This document shows, one piece after another, positions 1-9,740 of a DNA stretch of 26,725 nt. The notes below the pieces were generated by a model that saw only the letters and a program-made list of their open reading frames with translations, was not told where the DNA came from and did not search any database. Position numbers and translations under genes: made by a program. Each line of letters begins with the position of its first letter. The stretch's first letter is position 1. Origin of the DNA: Glandiceps talaboti (taxonomy: Eukaryota > Hemichordata > Enteropneusta > Spengelidae); assembly GCF_964340395.1 (NCBI RefSeq), contig NW_027554305.1:1-26725 (forward strand), given 5' to 3'.

Positions 1-461
1 ATGATTTAGGACTTAGATTATGATTTAGGCCTTAGGTATGATTTAGGACTTAGGTTATGCTTTAGGACTTAGGTATGATTTAGGACTTAGATTATGATTT
101 AGGACTTAGGTTATGCTTTAGGACTTACGTATGATTTAGGACTTAGCTAAAGATTTAGGACTTAGATTATGATTTAGGACTTATGTTATGATTTAGGACT
201 TAAGTTATGATTTATAGACAGGTTATGCTTTAGGACTTAGGTATGATTTAGGACTTAGGTTATTACTTAGAACTTAGGTATGATTTAGGACTTACGTATG
301 ATTTAGGACTTAGATATGCATTAGGACTTAGGTATGATTTAGGACTTAGGTTATGCTTTAGGTTATGTTTTAGAACTTAGGTATGATTTAGGACTTAGCT
401 AAAGATTTAGGACTTAGATTATGATTTAGGACTTATGTTACGATTTAGGACTTAGGTATGA
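1..461 (+). repeat. Segmental duplicate of 4440-4900 (offset 4,439)
   Basis: This block and 4440-4900 match base for base by eye, except one substitution (T at 333 against C at 4772). It holds the TTTATAGACAGG marker at 211-222 and the GCTTTAGGTTATG marker from 355. The match ends at 461/4900, where TATGATTT here is replaced by TATGAATT in the other copy. The left end cannot be defined because the window starts inside it. Confidence 0.85.
211..376 (+). repeat. Marker module copy 1 of 7 (TTTATAGACAGG ... TTTTAGAAC)
   Basis: A 166-bp string of monomers bracketed by two rare variants: TTTATAGACAGG at its start, where a normal TTTAGGACTTAGG is expected, and a fused GCTTTAGGTTATGTTTTAG at its end, where part of a monomer is missing. 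Between them lie a TTATTACTTAGAAC monomer and a GCATTAGG monomer. The distance from the first to the second marker is 144 bp in all seven copies. This copy is identical to those at 4157, 6546, 19173 and 23233. Confidence 0.9.
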
Positions 462-739
462 TTTAGGACTTAGATATGCTTTAGGACTTAGTTATGATTT
501 AGGACTTAGATTATGATTTAGGCCTTAGGTATGATTTAGGACTTAGGTTATGCTTTAGGACTTAGGTATGATTTAGGACTTAGATTATGATTTAGGACTT
601 AGGTTATGCTTTAGGACTTAGGTTATGCTTTAGGACTTAGGTTATGATTTAGGACTTAGGTTATGATTAGGACTTAGGTATGCTTTAAGACTTAGGTATG
701 CTTTAGGACTTAGGTATGATTTAGGAATTAGATTATGCT

Positions 740-1172
740 TTAGGACTTACGTATGATTTAGGACTTAGATTATGATTTAGGACTTAAGTATGATTTAGGA
801 CTTAGGTTATGCTTTAGGACTTAGGTTATGATTTAGGACTTAGGTATGATTTAGGACTTAGCTAAAGATTTAGGAATTAGATTATGATTTAGGACTTATG
901 TTATGATTTAGGACTTAGGTTATGCTTTAGGACTTAGGTATGATTTAGGACTTAGGTTATTACTTAGGTCTTAGGCATGATTTAGGACTTACGTATGATT
1001 TAGGACTTAGATATGCTTTAGGACTTAGTTATGATTTAGGACTTAGTTATGATTTAGGACTTAGGTTATGATTTAGGACTTAGGTTATGATTAGGACTTA
1101 GGTATGCTTTAAGACTTAGGTATGCTTTAGGACTTAGGTATGCTTTAAGACTTAGGTATGCTTTAGGACTTA
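740..1172 (+). repeat. 433-bp module copy 1 of 3 (GGTCTTAGG marker)
   Basis: The block matches 8987-9419 (offset 8,247) and 20039-20471. It is marked by the rare GGTCTTAGGCATG at 967-979, found only in these three places. It contains a GCTAAAG monomer followed by GGAATTAG, a TTATTAC monomer, several GTTATG 18-mers and two TTTAAGA monomers. A long run of pure 19-bp monomers begins 38 bases downstream of its end. Confidence 0.85.
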
Positions 1173-1210
1173 GATATGCTTTAGGACTTAGGTATGATTT
1201 AGGAATTAGA

Positions 1211-1495
1211 TTATGCTTTAGGACTTAGGTTATGCTTTAGGACTTAGGTTATGCTTTAGGACTTAGGTTATGCTTTAGGACTTAGGTTATGCTTTATGAC
1301 TTAGGTTATGCTTTAGGACTTAGGTTATGCTTTAGTACTTAGGTTATGCTTTAGGACTTAGGTTATGCTTTAGGACTTAGGTTATGCTTTAGGACTTAGG
1401 TTATGCTTTAGGACTTAGGTTATGCTTTAGGACTTAGGTTATGCTTTAGGACTTAGGTTATGCTTTAGGACTTAGGTTATGCTTTAGGACTTAGG
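1211..1495 (+). repeat. Homogeneous run of 15 C-type 19-bp monomers
   Basis: Fifteen consecutive units of TTATGCTTTAGGACTTAGG, each exactly 19 bp. Only two carry a substitution in the core (TTTATGAC in the unit at 1287, TTTAGTAC in the unit at 1325). This is the longest near-pure run I found in the window. Low divergence between neighbours indicates recent local expansion. It follows the 433-bp module, as do the runs at 9494 and 20546. Confidence 0.93.
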
Positions 1496-1741
1496 TTATG
1501 ATTTAGGACTTAGGTTATGATTTAGGACTTAGGTTATGCTTTAGGACTTAGGGTATGATTTAGGACTTAGGTATGATTTAGGACTTAGCTAAAGATTTAG
1601 GAATTACATTATGATTTAGGACTTATGTTATGATTTAGGACTTAGGTTATGATTTAGGACTTAGGTTATGCTTTAGGACTTAGGTTATGCTTTAGGACTT
1701 AGGTTATGCTTTAGGACTTAGGTTATGCTTTAGGACTTAGG

Positions 1742-2774
1742 TTATGATTAGGACTTAGGTATGCTTTAAGACTTAGGTATGCTTTAGGACTTAGGTATGA
1801 TTTAGGAATTAGATTATGATTTAGGACTTAGGTTATGCTTTAGGACTTAGGTTATGCTTTTGGACTTAGGTTACGCTTTAGGACTTAGGTTACGCTTTAG
1901 GACTTAGGTTATGCTTTAGGACTTAGGTTATGCTTTAGGACTTAGGTTATACTTTAGGACTTAGGTTATGATTTAGGACTTAGGTTATGATTTAGGACTT
2001 ACGTATGATTTAGGACTTAGCTAAAGATTTAGGACTTAGATTATGATTTAGGACTTAAGTATGATTTAGGACTTAGGTTATGATTTAGGACTTACGTATG
2101 ATTTAGGACTTAGATATGCTTTAGGACTTAGTTATGATTTAGGACTTAGTTATGATTTAGGACTTAGGTTATGATTTAGGACTTAGGTTATGATTAGGAC
2201 TTACGTATGATTTAGGACTTAGATATGCTTTAGGACTTAGTTATGATTTAGGACTTAGGTTATGATTTAGGACTTAGGTTATGATTAGGACTTAGGTATG
2301 CTTTAAGACTTAGGTATGCTTTAGGACTTAGGTTATGATTTAGGACTTACGTATGATTTAGGACTTAGCTAAAGATTTAGGACTTAGATTATGAGTTAGG
2401 ACTTAAGTATGATTTAGGACTTAGTTATGATTTAGAACTTAGTTATGATTTAGGACTTAGGTTATGATTTAGGACTTAGGTTATGATTAGGACTTAGGTA
2501 TGCTTTAAGACTTAGGTATGCTTTAGGACTTAGGTATGCTTTAAGACTTAGGTATGCTTTAGGACTTAGGTATGAATTAGGACTTAGGTATGCTTTAGGA
2601 CTTAGATATGCTTTAGGACTTAGGTATGATTTAGGAATTAGATTATGATTTAGGACTTAGGTTATGCTTTATGACTTAGGTTATGCTTTAGGACTTAGGT
2701 TATGCTTTAGGACTTAGGTTATACTTTAGGACTTAGGTTATGATTTAGGACTTAGGTTATGATTTAGGACTTAG
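1742..2774 (+). repeat. ~1.03-kb module, older relative of 13618-14736 and 16240-17357
   Basis: The block runs from a one-T-deleted monomer (TTATGATTAGG) through a TTTTGGAC monomer, two TTACGC monomers (1871-1876 and 1890-1895) and TTATACTTTAGG, and ends at GACTTAGATATGTTTTAGG. It aligns with the A copy at offset 11,979 from the start through the TTACGC pair. It lacks two mutations that the A and B copies share (an extra T making GACTTTAGG, and GGATATG). It has private changes of its own, TATGAGTTAGG near 2391 and TTTAGAAC near 2431. It therefore branched off before A and B separated. Confidence 0.75.
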
Positions 2775-3554
2775 ATATGTTTTAGGACTTAGTTATGATT
2801 TAGGATTTAGTTATGATTTAGGACTTAGGTTATGATTTAGGACTTAGGTTATGATTAGGACTTAGGTATGCTTTAAGCCTTAGGTATGCTTTAGGACTTA
2901 GGTTATGATTTAGGACTTACGTATGATTTAGGACTTAGCTAAAGATTTAGGACTTAGATTATGATTTAGGACTTAAGTATGATTTAGGACTTATGTTATG
3001 ATTTAGGACTTAGGTTATGATTTAGGACTTAGGTTATGCTTTAGGACTTAGGTATGATTTAGGACTTAGATATGCTTTAGGACTTAGTTATGATTTAGGA
3101 CTTAGATTATGATTTAGGCCTTAGGTATGATTTAGGACTTAGGTTATGCTTTAGGACTTAGGTATGATTTAGGACTTAGATTATGATTTAGGACTTAGGT
3201 TATGCTTTAGGACTTAGGTTATGCTTTAGGACTTAGGTTATGATTTAGGACTTAGGTTATGATTTAGGACTTAGGGTATGATTTAGGACTTAGGTATGAT
3301 TTAGGACTTAGATTATGATTTAGGACTTAGGTTATGCTTTAGGACTTAGGTTATGCTTTAGGACTTAGGTTATGATTTAGGACTTAGGTTATGATTAGGA
3401 CTTAGGTATGCTTTAAGACTTAGGTATGCTTTAGGACTTAGGTATGATTTAGGAATTAGATTATGCTTTAGGACTTACGTATGATTTAGGACTTAGATTA
3501 TGATTTAGGACTTAAGTATGATTTAGGACTTAGGTTATGCTTTAGGACTTAGGT

Positions 3555-4554
3555 TATGCTTTAAGACTTAGGTATGCTTTAGGACTTAGGTATGATTTAG
3601 GAATTAGATTATGATTTAGGACTTAGGTTATGCTTTAGGACTTAGGTTATGCTTTTGGACTTAGGTTATGCTTTAGGACTTAGGTTATGCTTTAGGACTT
3701 AGGTTATACTTTAGGACTTAGGTTATGATTTAGGACTTAGGTTATGATTTAGGACTTACGTATGATTTAGGACTTAGCTATAGATTTAGGACTTAGATTA
3801 TGATTTAGGACTTATGTTACGATTTAGGACTTAGGTATGATTTAGGACTTAGATATGCTTTAGGACTTAGTTATGATTTAGGACTTAGATTATGATTTAG
3901 GCCTTAGGTATGATTTAGGACTTAGGTTATGCTTTAGGACTTAGGTATGATTTAGGACTTAGATTATGATTTAGGACTTAGGTTATGCTTTAGGACTTAC
4001 GTATGATTTAGGACTTAGCTAAAGATTTAGGACTTAGATTATGATTTAGGACTTAAGTATGATTTAGGACTTAGGTTATGCTTTAGGACTTAGGTTATGA
4101 TTTAGGACTTAGGTATGATTTAGGACTTAAGTTATGATTTAGGACTTAAGTTATGATTTATAGACAGGTTATGCTTTAGGACTTAGGTATGATTTAGGAC
4201 TTAGGTTATTACTTAGAACTTAGGTATGATTTAGGACTTACGTATGATTTAGGACTTAGATATGCATTAGGACTTAGGTATGATTTAGGACTTAGGTTAT
4301 GCTTTAGGTTATGTTTTAGAACTTAGGTATGATTTAGGACTTAGCTAAAGATTTAGGACTTAGATTATGATTTAGGACTTATGTTACGATTTAGGACTTA
4401 GGTATGATTTAGGACTTAGATATGCTTTAGGACTTAGTTATGATTTAGGACTTAGATTATGATTTAGGCCTTAGGTATGATTTAGGACTTAGGTTATGCT
4501 TTAGGACTTAGGTATGATTTAGGACTTAGATTATGATTTAGGACTTAGGTTATG
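3555..4554 (+). repeat. 1,000-bp segmental duplication, left copy
   Basis: I read this block against 5944-6943 line by line and saw no difference and no indel at the constant offset of 2,389. Shared rare markers are GCTTTTGG (3651 and 6040), CTATAG in place of CTAAAG (3778 and 6167), TTTATAGACAGG (4157 and 6546) and GCTTTAGGTTATG (4301 and 6690). The left breakpoint falls at a GGTTATG/GGTATG junction. The right breakpoint is where GCTTT here is replaced by GATTT in the other copy. Exact identity over about 54 monomers implies a very recent duplication, or an assembly artefact. Confidence 0.88.
4157..4322 (+). repeat. Marker module copy 2 of 7
   Basis: Same 166-bp structure and sequence as 211-376. 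It starts the first unit of a 493-bp tandem dimer whose second unit starts at 4650, and it lies inside the 1,000-bp duplication. Confidence 0.9.
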
Positions 4555-4900
4555 CTTTAGGACTTACGTATGATTTAGGACTTAGCTAAAGATTTAGGAC
4601 TTAGATTATGATTTAGGACTTATGTTATGATTTAGGACTTAAGTTATGATTTATAGACAGGTTATGCTTTAGGACTTAGGTATGATTTAGGACTTAGGTT
4701 ATTACTTAGAACTTAGGTATGATTTAGGACTTACGTATGATTTAGGACTTAGATATGCATTAGGACTTAGGCATGATTTAGGACTTAGGTTATGCTTTAG
4801 GTTATGTTTTAGAACTTAGGTATGATTTAGGACTTAGCTAAAGATTTAGGACTTAGATTATGATTTAGGACTTATGTTACGATTTAGGACTTAGGTATGA
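4440..4900 (+). repeat. Segmental duplicate of 1-461
   Basis: Partner of the block at the window start at offset 4,439, with one mismatch (C at 4772). It overlaps the right end of the 1,000-bp duplication and contains the second unit start of the 493-bp dimer. Confidence 0.85.
4650..4815 (+). repeat. Marker module copy 3 of 7
   Basis: Same 166-bp structure, with one substitution (GGCATG, C at 4772). It begins exactly 493 bp after copy 2, so the stretch 4157-4649 is one unit of a larger tandem repeat and this module opens the next. Confidence 0.9.
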
Positions 4901-5371
4901 ATTAGGACTTAGGTATGCTTTAGGACTTAGATATGCTTTAGGACTTAGGTATGATTTAGGAATTAGATTATGATTTAGGACTTAGGTTATGCTTTATGAC
5001 TTAGGTTATGCTTTAGGACTTAGGTTATGCTTTAGGACTTAGGTTATACTTTAGGACTTAGGTTATGATTTAGGACTTAGGTTATGATTTAGGACTTAGA
5101 TATGTTTTAGGACTTAGTTATGATTTAGGATTTAGTTATGATTTAGGACTTAGGTTATGATTTAGGACTTAGGTTATGATTAGGACTTAGGTATGCTTTA
5201 AGACTTAGGTATGCTTTAGGACTTAGGTATGATTTAGGACTTAGGTTATTACTTAGGACTTAGGTATGATTTAGGACTTAGGTTATTACTTAGGACTTAG
5301 GCATGATTTAGGACTTAGTTATGATTTAGGACTTAGGTTATGATTTAGGACTTAGGTTATGATTAGGACTT

Positions 5372-5517
5372 AGTAATGCTTTAGGACTTAGTTATGATTT
5401 AGGACTTAGGTTATGATTTAGGACTTAGGTTATGATTAGGACTTAGTAATGCTTTAAGACAGGTATGCTTTAGGACTTAGGTATGCTTTAAGACTTAGGT
5501 ATGCTTTAGGACTTAGG
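5372..5517 (+). repeat. Local 73-bp tandem duplication (AGTAATG marker)
   Basis: The rare junction AGTAATG occurs at 5372 and again at 5445, 73 bp apart. The intervening monomers (GTTATG, GGTTATG and a one-T-deleted unit) precede the second occurrence too. The second copy soon meets a two-base loss (AAGACAGG instead of AAGACTTAGG) around 5457. The homologous positions at 7121 and 17780 have a single AGTAATG, so the duplication is private to this copy. The right limit is approximate. Confidence 0.65.
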
Positions 5518-5943
5518 TATGAATTAGGACTTAGGTATGCTTTAGGACTTAGATATGCTTTAGGACTTAGGTATGATTTAGGAATTAGATTATGATTTAG
5601 GACTTAGGTTATGCTTTATGACTTAGGTTATGCTTTAGGACTTAGGTTATGTTCTAGGACTTAGGTTATGCTTTAGGACTTAGGTTATGCTTTAGGACTT
5701 AGGTTATGCTTTAGGACTTAGGTTATGCTTTAGGACTTAGGTTATTATTTAGGACTTAGGTTATGCTTTAGGACTTAGGTATGATTTAGGACTTAGGTTA
5801 TTACTTAGGACTTAGGCATGGTTTAGGACTTACGTATGATTTAGGACTTAGATATGCTTTAGGACTTAGTTATGATTTAGGATTTAGTTGTGATTTAGGA
5901 CTTAGGTTATGATTTAGGACTTAGGTTATGATTAGGACTTAGG

Positions 5944-6943
5944 TATGCTTTAAGACTTAGGTATGCTTTAGGACTTAGGTATGATTTAGGAATTAGATTA
6001 TGATTTAGGACTTAGGTTATGCTTTAGGACTTAGGTTATGCTTTTGGACTTAGGTTATGCTTTAGGACTTAGGTTATGCTTTAGGACTTAGGTTATACTT
6101 TAGGACTTAGGTTATGATTTAGGACTTAGGTTATGATTTAGGACTTACGTATGATTTAGGACTTAGCTATAGATTTAGGACTTAGATTATGATTTAGGAC
6201 TTATGTTACGATTTAGGACTTAGGTATGATTTAGGACTTAGATATGCTTTAGGACTTAGTTATGATTTAGGACTTAGATTATGATTTAGGCCTTAGGTAT
6301 GATTTAGGACTTAGGTTATGCTTTAGGACTTAGGTATGATTTAGGACTTAGATTATGATTTAGGACTTAGGTTATGCTTTAGGACTTACGTATGATTTAG
6401 GACTTAGCTAAAGATTTAGGACTTAGATTATGATTTAGGACTTAAGTATGATTTAGGACTTAGGTTATGCTTTAGGACTTAGGTTATGATTTAGGACTTA
6501 GGTATGATTTAGGACTTAAGTTATGATTTAGGACTTAAGTTATGATTTATAGACAGGTTATGCTTTAGGACTTAGGTATGATTTAGGACTTAGGTTATTA
6601 CTTAGAACTTAGGTATGATTTAGGACTTACGTATGATTTAGGACTTAGATATGCATTAGGACTTAGGTATGATTTAGGACTTAGGTTATGCTTTAGGTTA
6701 TGTTTTAGAACTTAGGTATGATTTAGGACTTAGCTAAAGATTTAGGACTTAGATTATGATTTAGGACTTATGTTACGATTTAGGACTTAGGTATGATTTA
6801 GGACTTAGATATGCTTTAGGACTTAGTTATGATTTAGGACTTAGATTATGATTTAGGCCTTAGGTATGATTTAGGACTTAGGTTATGCTTTAGGACTTAG
6901 GTATGATTTAGGACTTAGATTATGATTTAGGACTTAGGTTATG
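5944..6943 (+). repeat. 1,000-bp segmental duplication, right copy
   Basis: Partner of 3555-4554 at offset 2,389, identical by eye. It contains CTATAG at 6167 and the marker module at 6546-6711. The next block (from about 6944) has its closest relative near 17603, so this right end is a breakpoint between two duplicated segments of different origin. Confidence 0.88.
6546..6711 (+). repeat. Marker module copy 4 of 7
   Basis: Identical to 211-376. Unlike the copies at 4157 and 18680, it is not followed by a second module 493 bp later; at the equivalent place the sequence switches to GATTT-type 19-mers. Confidence 0.9.
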
Positions 6944-7710
6944 ATTTAGGACTTAGGTTATGCTTTAGGACTTAGGTATGATTTAGGACTTAGGTTATTA
7001 CTTAGGACTTAGGTATGATTTAGGACTTAGGTTATTACTTAGGACTTAGGCATGATTTAGGCCTTAGTTATGATTTAGGACTTAGGTTATGATTTAGGAC
7101 TTAGGTTATGATTAGGACTTAGTAATGCTTTAAGACTTAGGTATGCTTTAGGACTTAGGTATGCTTTAAGACTTAGGTATGCTTTAGGACTTAGGTATGA
7201 ATTAGGACTTAGGTATGCTTTAGGACTTAGATATGCTTTAGGACTTAGGTATGATTTAGGAATTAGATTATGATTTAGGACTTAGGTTATGCTTTAGGAC
7301 TTAGGTTATGCTTTAGGACTTAGGTTATGCTTTAGGACTTAGGTTATGCTTTAGGACTTAGGTTATGCTTTAGGACTTAGGTTATGCTTTAGGACTTAGG
7401 TTATTATTTAGGACTTAGGTTATGCTTTAGGACTTAGGTTATGATTTAGGACTTAGGTTATTACTTAGGACTTAGGCATGGTTTAGGACTTACGTATGAT
7501 TTAGGACTTAGATATGCTTTAGGACTTAGTTATGATTTAGGATTTAGTTGTGATTTAGGACTTAGGTTATGATTTAGGACTTAGGTTATGATTAGGACTT
7601 AGGTATGCTTTAAGACTTAGGTATGCTTTAGGACTTAGGTATGATTAGGAATTAGATTATGATTTAGGACTTAGGTTATGCTTTAGGACTTAGGTTATGC
7701 TTTTGGACTT
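6944..7710 (+). repeat. Module related to 17603-18388 (offset 10,659)
   Basis: Shared markers are the double TTATTAC arrangement (6993 and 17652), AGTAATG (7121 and 17780) and GATTTAGTTG (7541 and 18219). The offset is 10,659 at the first two and 10,678 at the third, so one 19-bp unit was gained or lost between them. A third relative lies around 5.2-6.0 kb, with AGTAATG at 5372 and GATTTAGTTG at 5881. The outer limits are approximate. Confidence 0.7.
7287..7400 (+). repeat. Homogeneous run of 6 C-type 19-bp monomers
   Basis: Six consecutive TTATGCTTTAGGACTTAGG units, ended by a TTATTATTTAGG variant at 7401. The related place at 17946-18078 has seven units ended by the same variant, showing a one-unit copy-number difference. 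Confidence 0.88.
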
Positions 7711-7731
7711 AGGTTATGATTAGGAATTAGA

Positions 7732-8140
7732 TTATGCTTTAGGACTTAGGTTATACTTTAGGACTTAGGTTATGATTTAGGACTTAGGTTATGATTTAGG
7801 ACTTACGTATGATTTAGGACTTAGCTAAAGATTTAGGACTTAGATTATGATTTAGGACTTATGTTACGATTTAGGACTTAGGTATGATTTAGGACTTAGA
7901 TATGCTTTAGGACTTAGTTATGATTTAGGACTTAGATTATGATTTAGGCCTTAGGTATGATTTAGGACTTAGGTTATGCTTTAGGACTTAGGTATGATTT
8001 AGGACTTAGATTATGATTTAGGACTTAGGTTATGCTTTAGGACTTACGTATGATTTAGGACTTAGCTAAAGATTTAGGACTTAGATTATGATTTAGGACT
8101 TAAGTATGATTTAGGACTTAGGTTATGCTTTAGGACTTAG
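7732..8140 (+). repeat. 409-bp partial copy of the 1,000-bp duplication
   Basis: It matches 3685-4093 at offset 4,047 with one visible mismatch: CTAAAG here against CTATAG in both 1,000-bp copies. That marks CTATAG as a mutation shared only by the two 1,000-bp copies, so they are sisters and this block is the outgroup. The right end falls where the other copies continue with GGTTATG and this one with GATTATG. Confidence 0.82.
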
Positions 8141-8791
8141 ATTATGATTTAGGCCTTAGGTTTGATTTAGGACTTAGGTTATGCTTTAGGACTTAGGTAT
8201 GATTTAGGACTTAGATTATGATTTAGGACTTAGGTTATGCTTTAGGACTTAGGTTATGCTTTAGGACTTAGGTTATGATTTAGGACTTAGGTTATGATTA
8301 GGACTTAGGTATGCTTTAAGACTTAGGTTATGCTTTAGGACTTAGGTTATGCTTTTGGACTTAGGTTATGCTTTAGGACTTAGGTTATGCTTTAGGACTT
8401 AGGTTATGCTTTAGGACTTAGGTTATACTTTAGGACTTAGGTTATGATTTAGGACTTAGGTTATGATTGAGGACGTACGTATGATTTAGGACTTAGCTAA
8501 AGATTTAGGACTTAGATTATGATTTAGGACTTAAGTATGATTTAGGAATTAGGTTATGCTTTAGGACTTAGGTTATGATTTAGGACTTAGGCATGATTTA
8601 GGACTTACGTATGATTTAGGACTTAGATATGCTTTAGGACTTAGTTATGATTTAGGATTTAGTTATGATTTAGGACTTAGGTTATGATTTAGGACTTAGG
8701 TTATGATTAGGACTTAGGTATGCTTTAAGACTTAGGTATGCTTTAGGACTTAGGTATAATTTAGGAATTAGATTATGATTTAGGACTTAGG

Positions 8792-8905
8792 TTATGCTTT
8801 AGGACTTAGGTTATGCTTTAGGACTTAGGTTATGCTTTAGGAGTTAGGTTATGCTTTAGGACTTAGGTTATGCTTTAGGACTTAGGTTATGCTTTAGGAC
8901 TTAGG
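8792..8905 (+). repeat. Homogeneous run of 6 C-type 19-bp monomers
   Basis: Six consecutive 19-bp C-type units, one with GGAGTTAGG in place of GGACTTAGG. Bounded by A-type monomers on both sides. Confidence 0.88.
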
Positions 8906-8986
8906 TTATGATTTAGGACTTAGGTTATGCTTTAGGACTTAGGTATGATTTAGGACTTAGGTTATTACTTAGGACTTAGGTATGAA

Positions 8987-9419
8987 TTAGGACTTACGTA
9001 TGATTTAGGACTTAGATTATGATTTAGGACTTAAGTATGATTTAGGACTTAGGTTATGCTTTAGGACTTAGGTTATGATTTAGGACTTAGGTATGATTTA
9101 GGACTTAGCTAAAGATTTAGGAATTAGATTATGATTTAGGACTTATGTTATGATTTAGGACTTAGGTTATGCTTTAGGACTTAGGTATGATTTAGGACTT
9201 AGGTTATTACTTAGGTCTTAGGCATGATTTAGGACTTACGTATGATTTAGGACTTAGATATGCTTTAGGACTTAGTTATGATTTAGGACTTAGTTATGAT
9301 TTAGGACTTAGGTTATGATTTAGGACTTAGGTTATGATTAGGACTTAGGTATGCTTTAAGACTTAGGTATGCTTTAGGACTTAGGTATGCTTTAAGACTT
9401 AGGTATGCTTTAGGACTTA
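8987..9419 (+). repeat. 433-bp module copy 2 of 3
   Basis: Matches 740-1172 by eye without indel. The marker GGTCTTAGGCATG is at 9214-9226. Downstream it shares two extra 18-mers (including ACTTATGTATG) with copy 3 but not with copy 1, so copies 2 and 3 are closer relatives. Confidence 0.85.
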
Positions 9420-9493
9420 CGTATGATTTAGGACTTATGTATGCTTTAGGACTTAGATATGCTTTAGGACTTACGTATGATTTAGGAATTAGA

Positions 9494-9740
9494 TTATGCT
9501 TTAGGACTTAGGTTATGCTTTAGGACTTAGGTTATGCTTTAGGACTTAGGTTATGCTTTAGGACTTAGGTTATGCTTTAGGACTTAGGTTATGCTTTAGG
9601 ACTTAGGTTATGCTTTAGGACTTAGGTTATGCTTTAGGACTTAGGTTATGCTTTAGGACTTAGGTTATGCTTTAGGACTTAGGTTATGCTTTAGGACTTA
9701 GGTTATGCTTTAGGACTTAGGTTATGCTTTAGGACTTAGG
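9494..9740 (+). repeat. Homogeneous run of 13 C-type 19-bp monomers
   Basis: Thirteen consecutive TTATGCTTTAGGACTTAGG units, with no substitution seen by eye. It is the counterpart of the 15-unit run at 1211 and the 12-unit run at 20546, so the number changes while the surrounding module is kept. Confidence 0.93.

Noticed and set aside
211-222. TTTATAGACAGG as a foreign insertion or attachment site
   Set aside because: It is the same length class as a shortened monomer, is flanked directly by normal monomers, has no target duplication or inverted repeat, and is copied with its neighbours. It is better explained as a mutated monomer.
4901-5943. A strict higher-order repeat with one fixed period across the window
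   Set aside because: Offsets between matching blocks vary (493, 1,660-1,749, 2,389, 2,622-2,640, 2,810, 4,047, 4,439, 8,247, 10,659, 11,052), and blocks are joined in different orders, so no single period holds.
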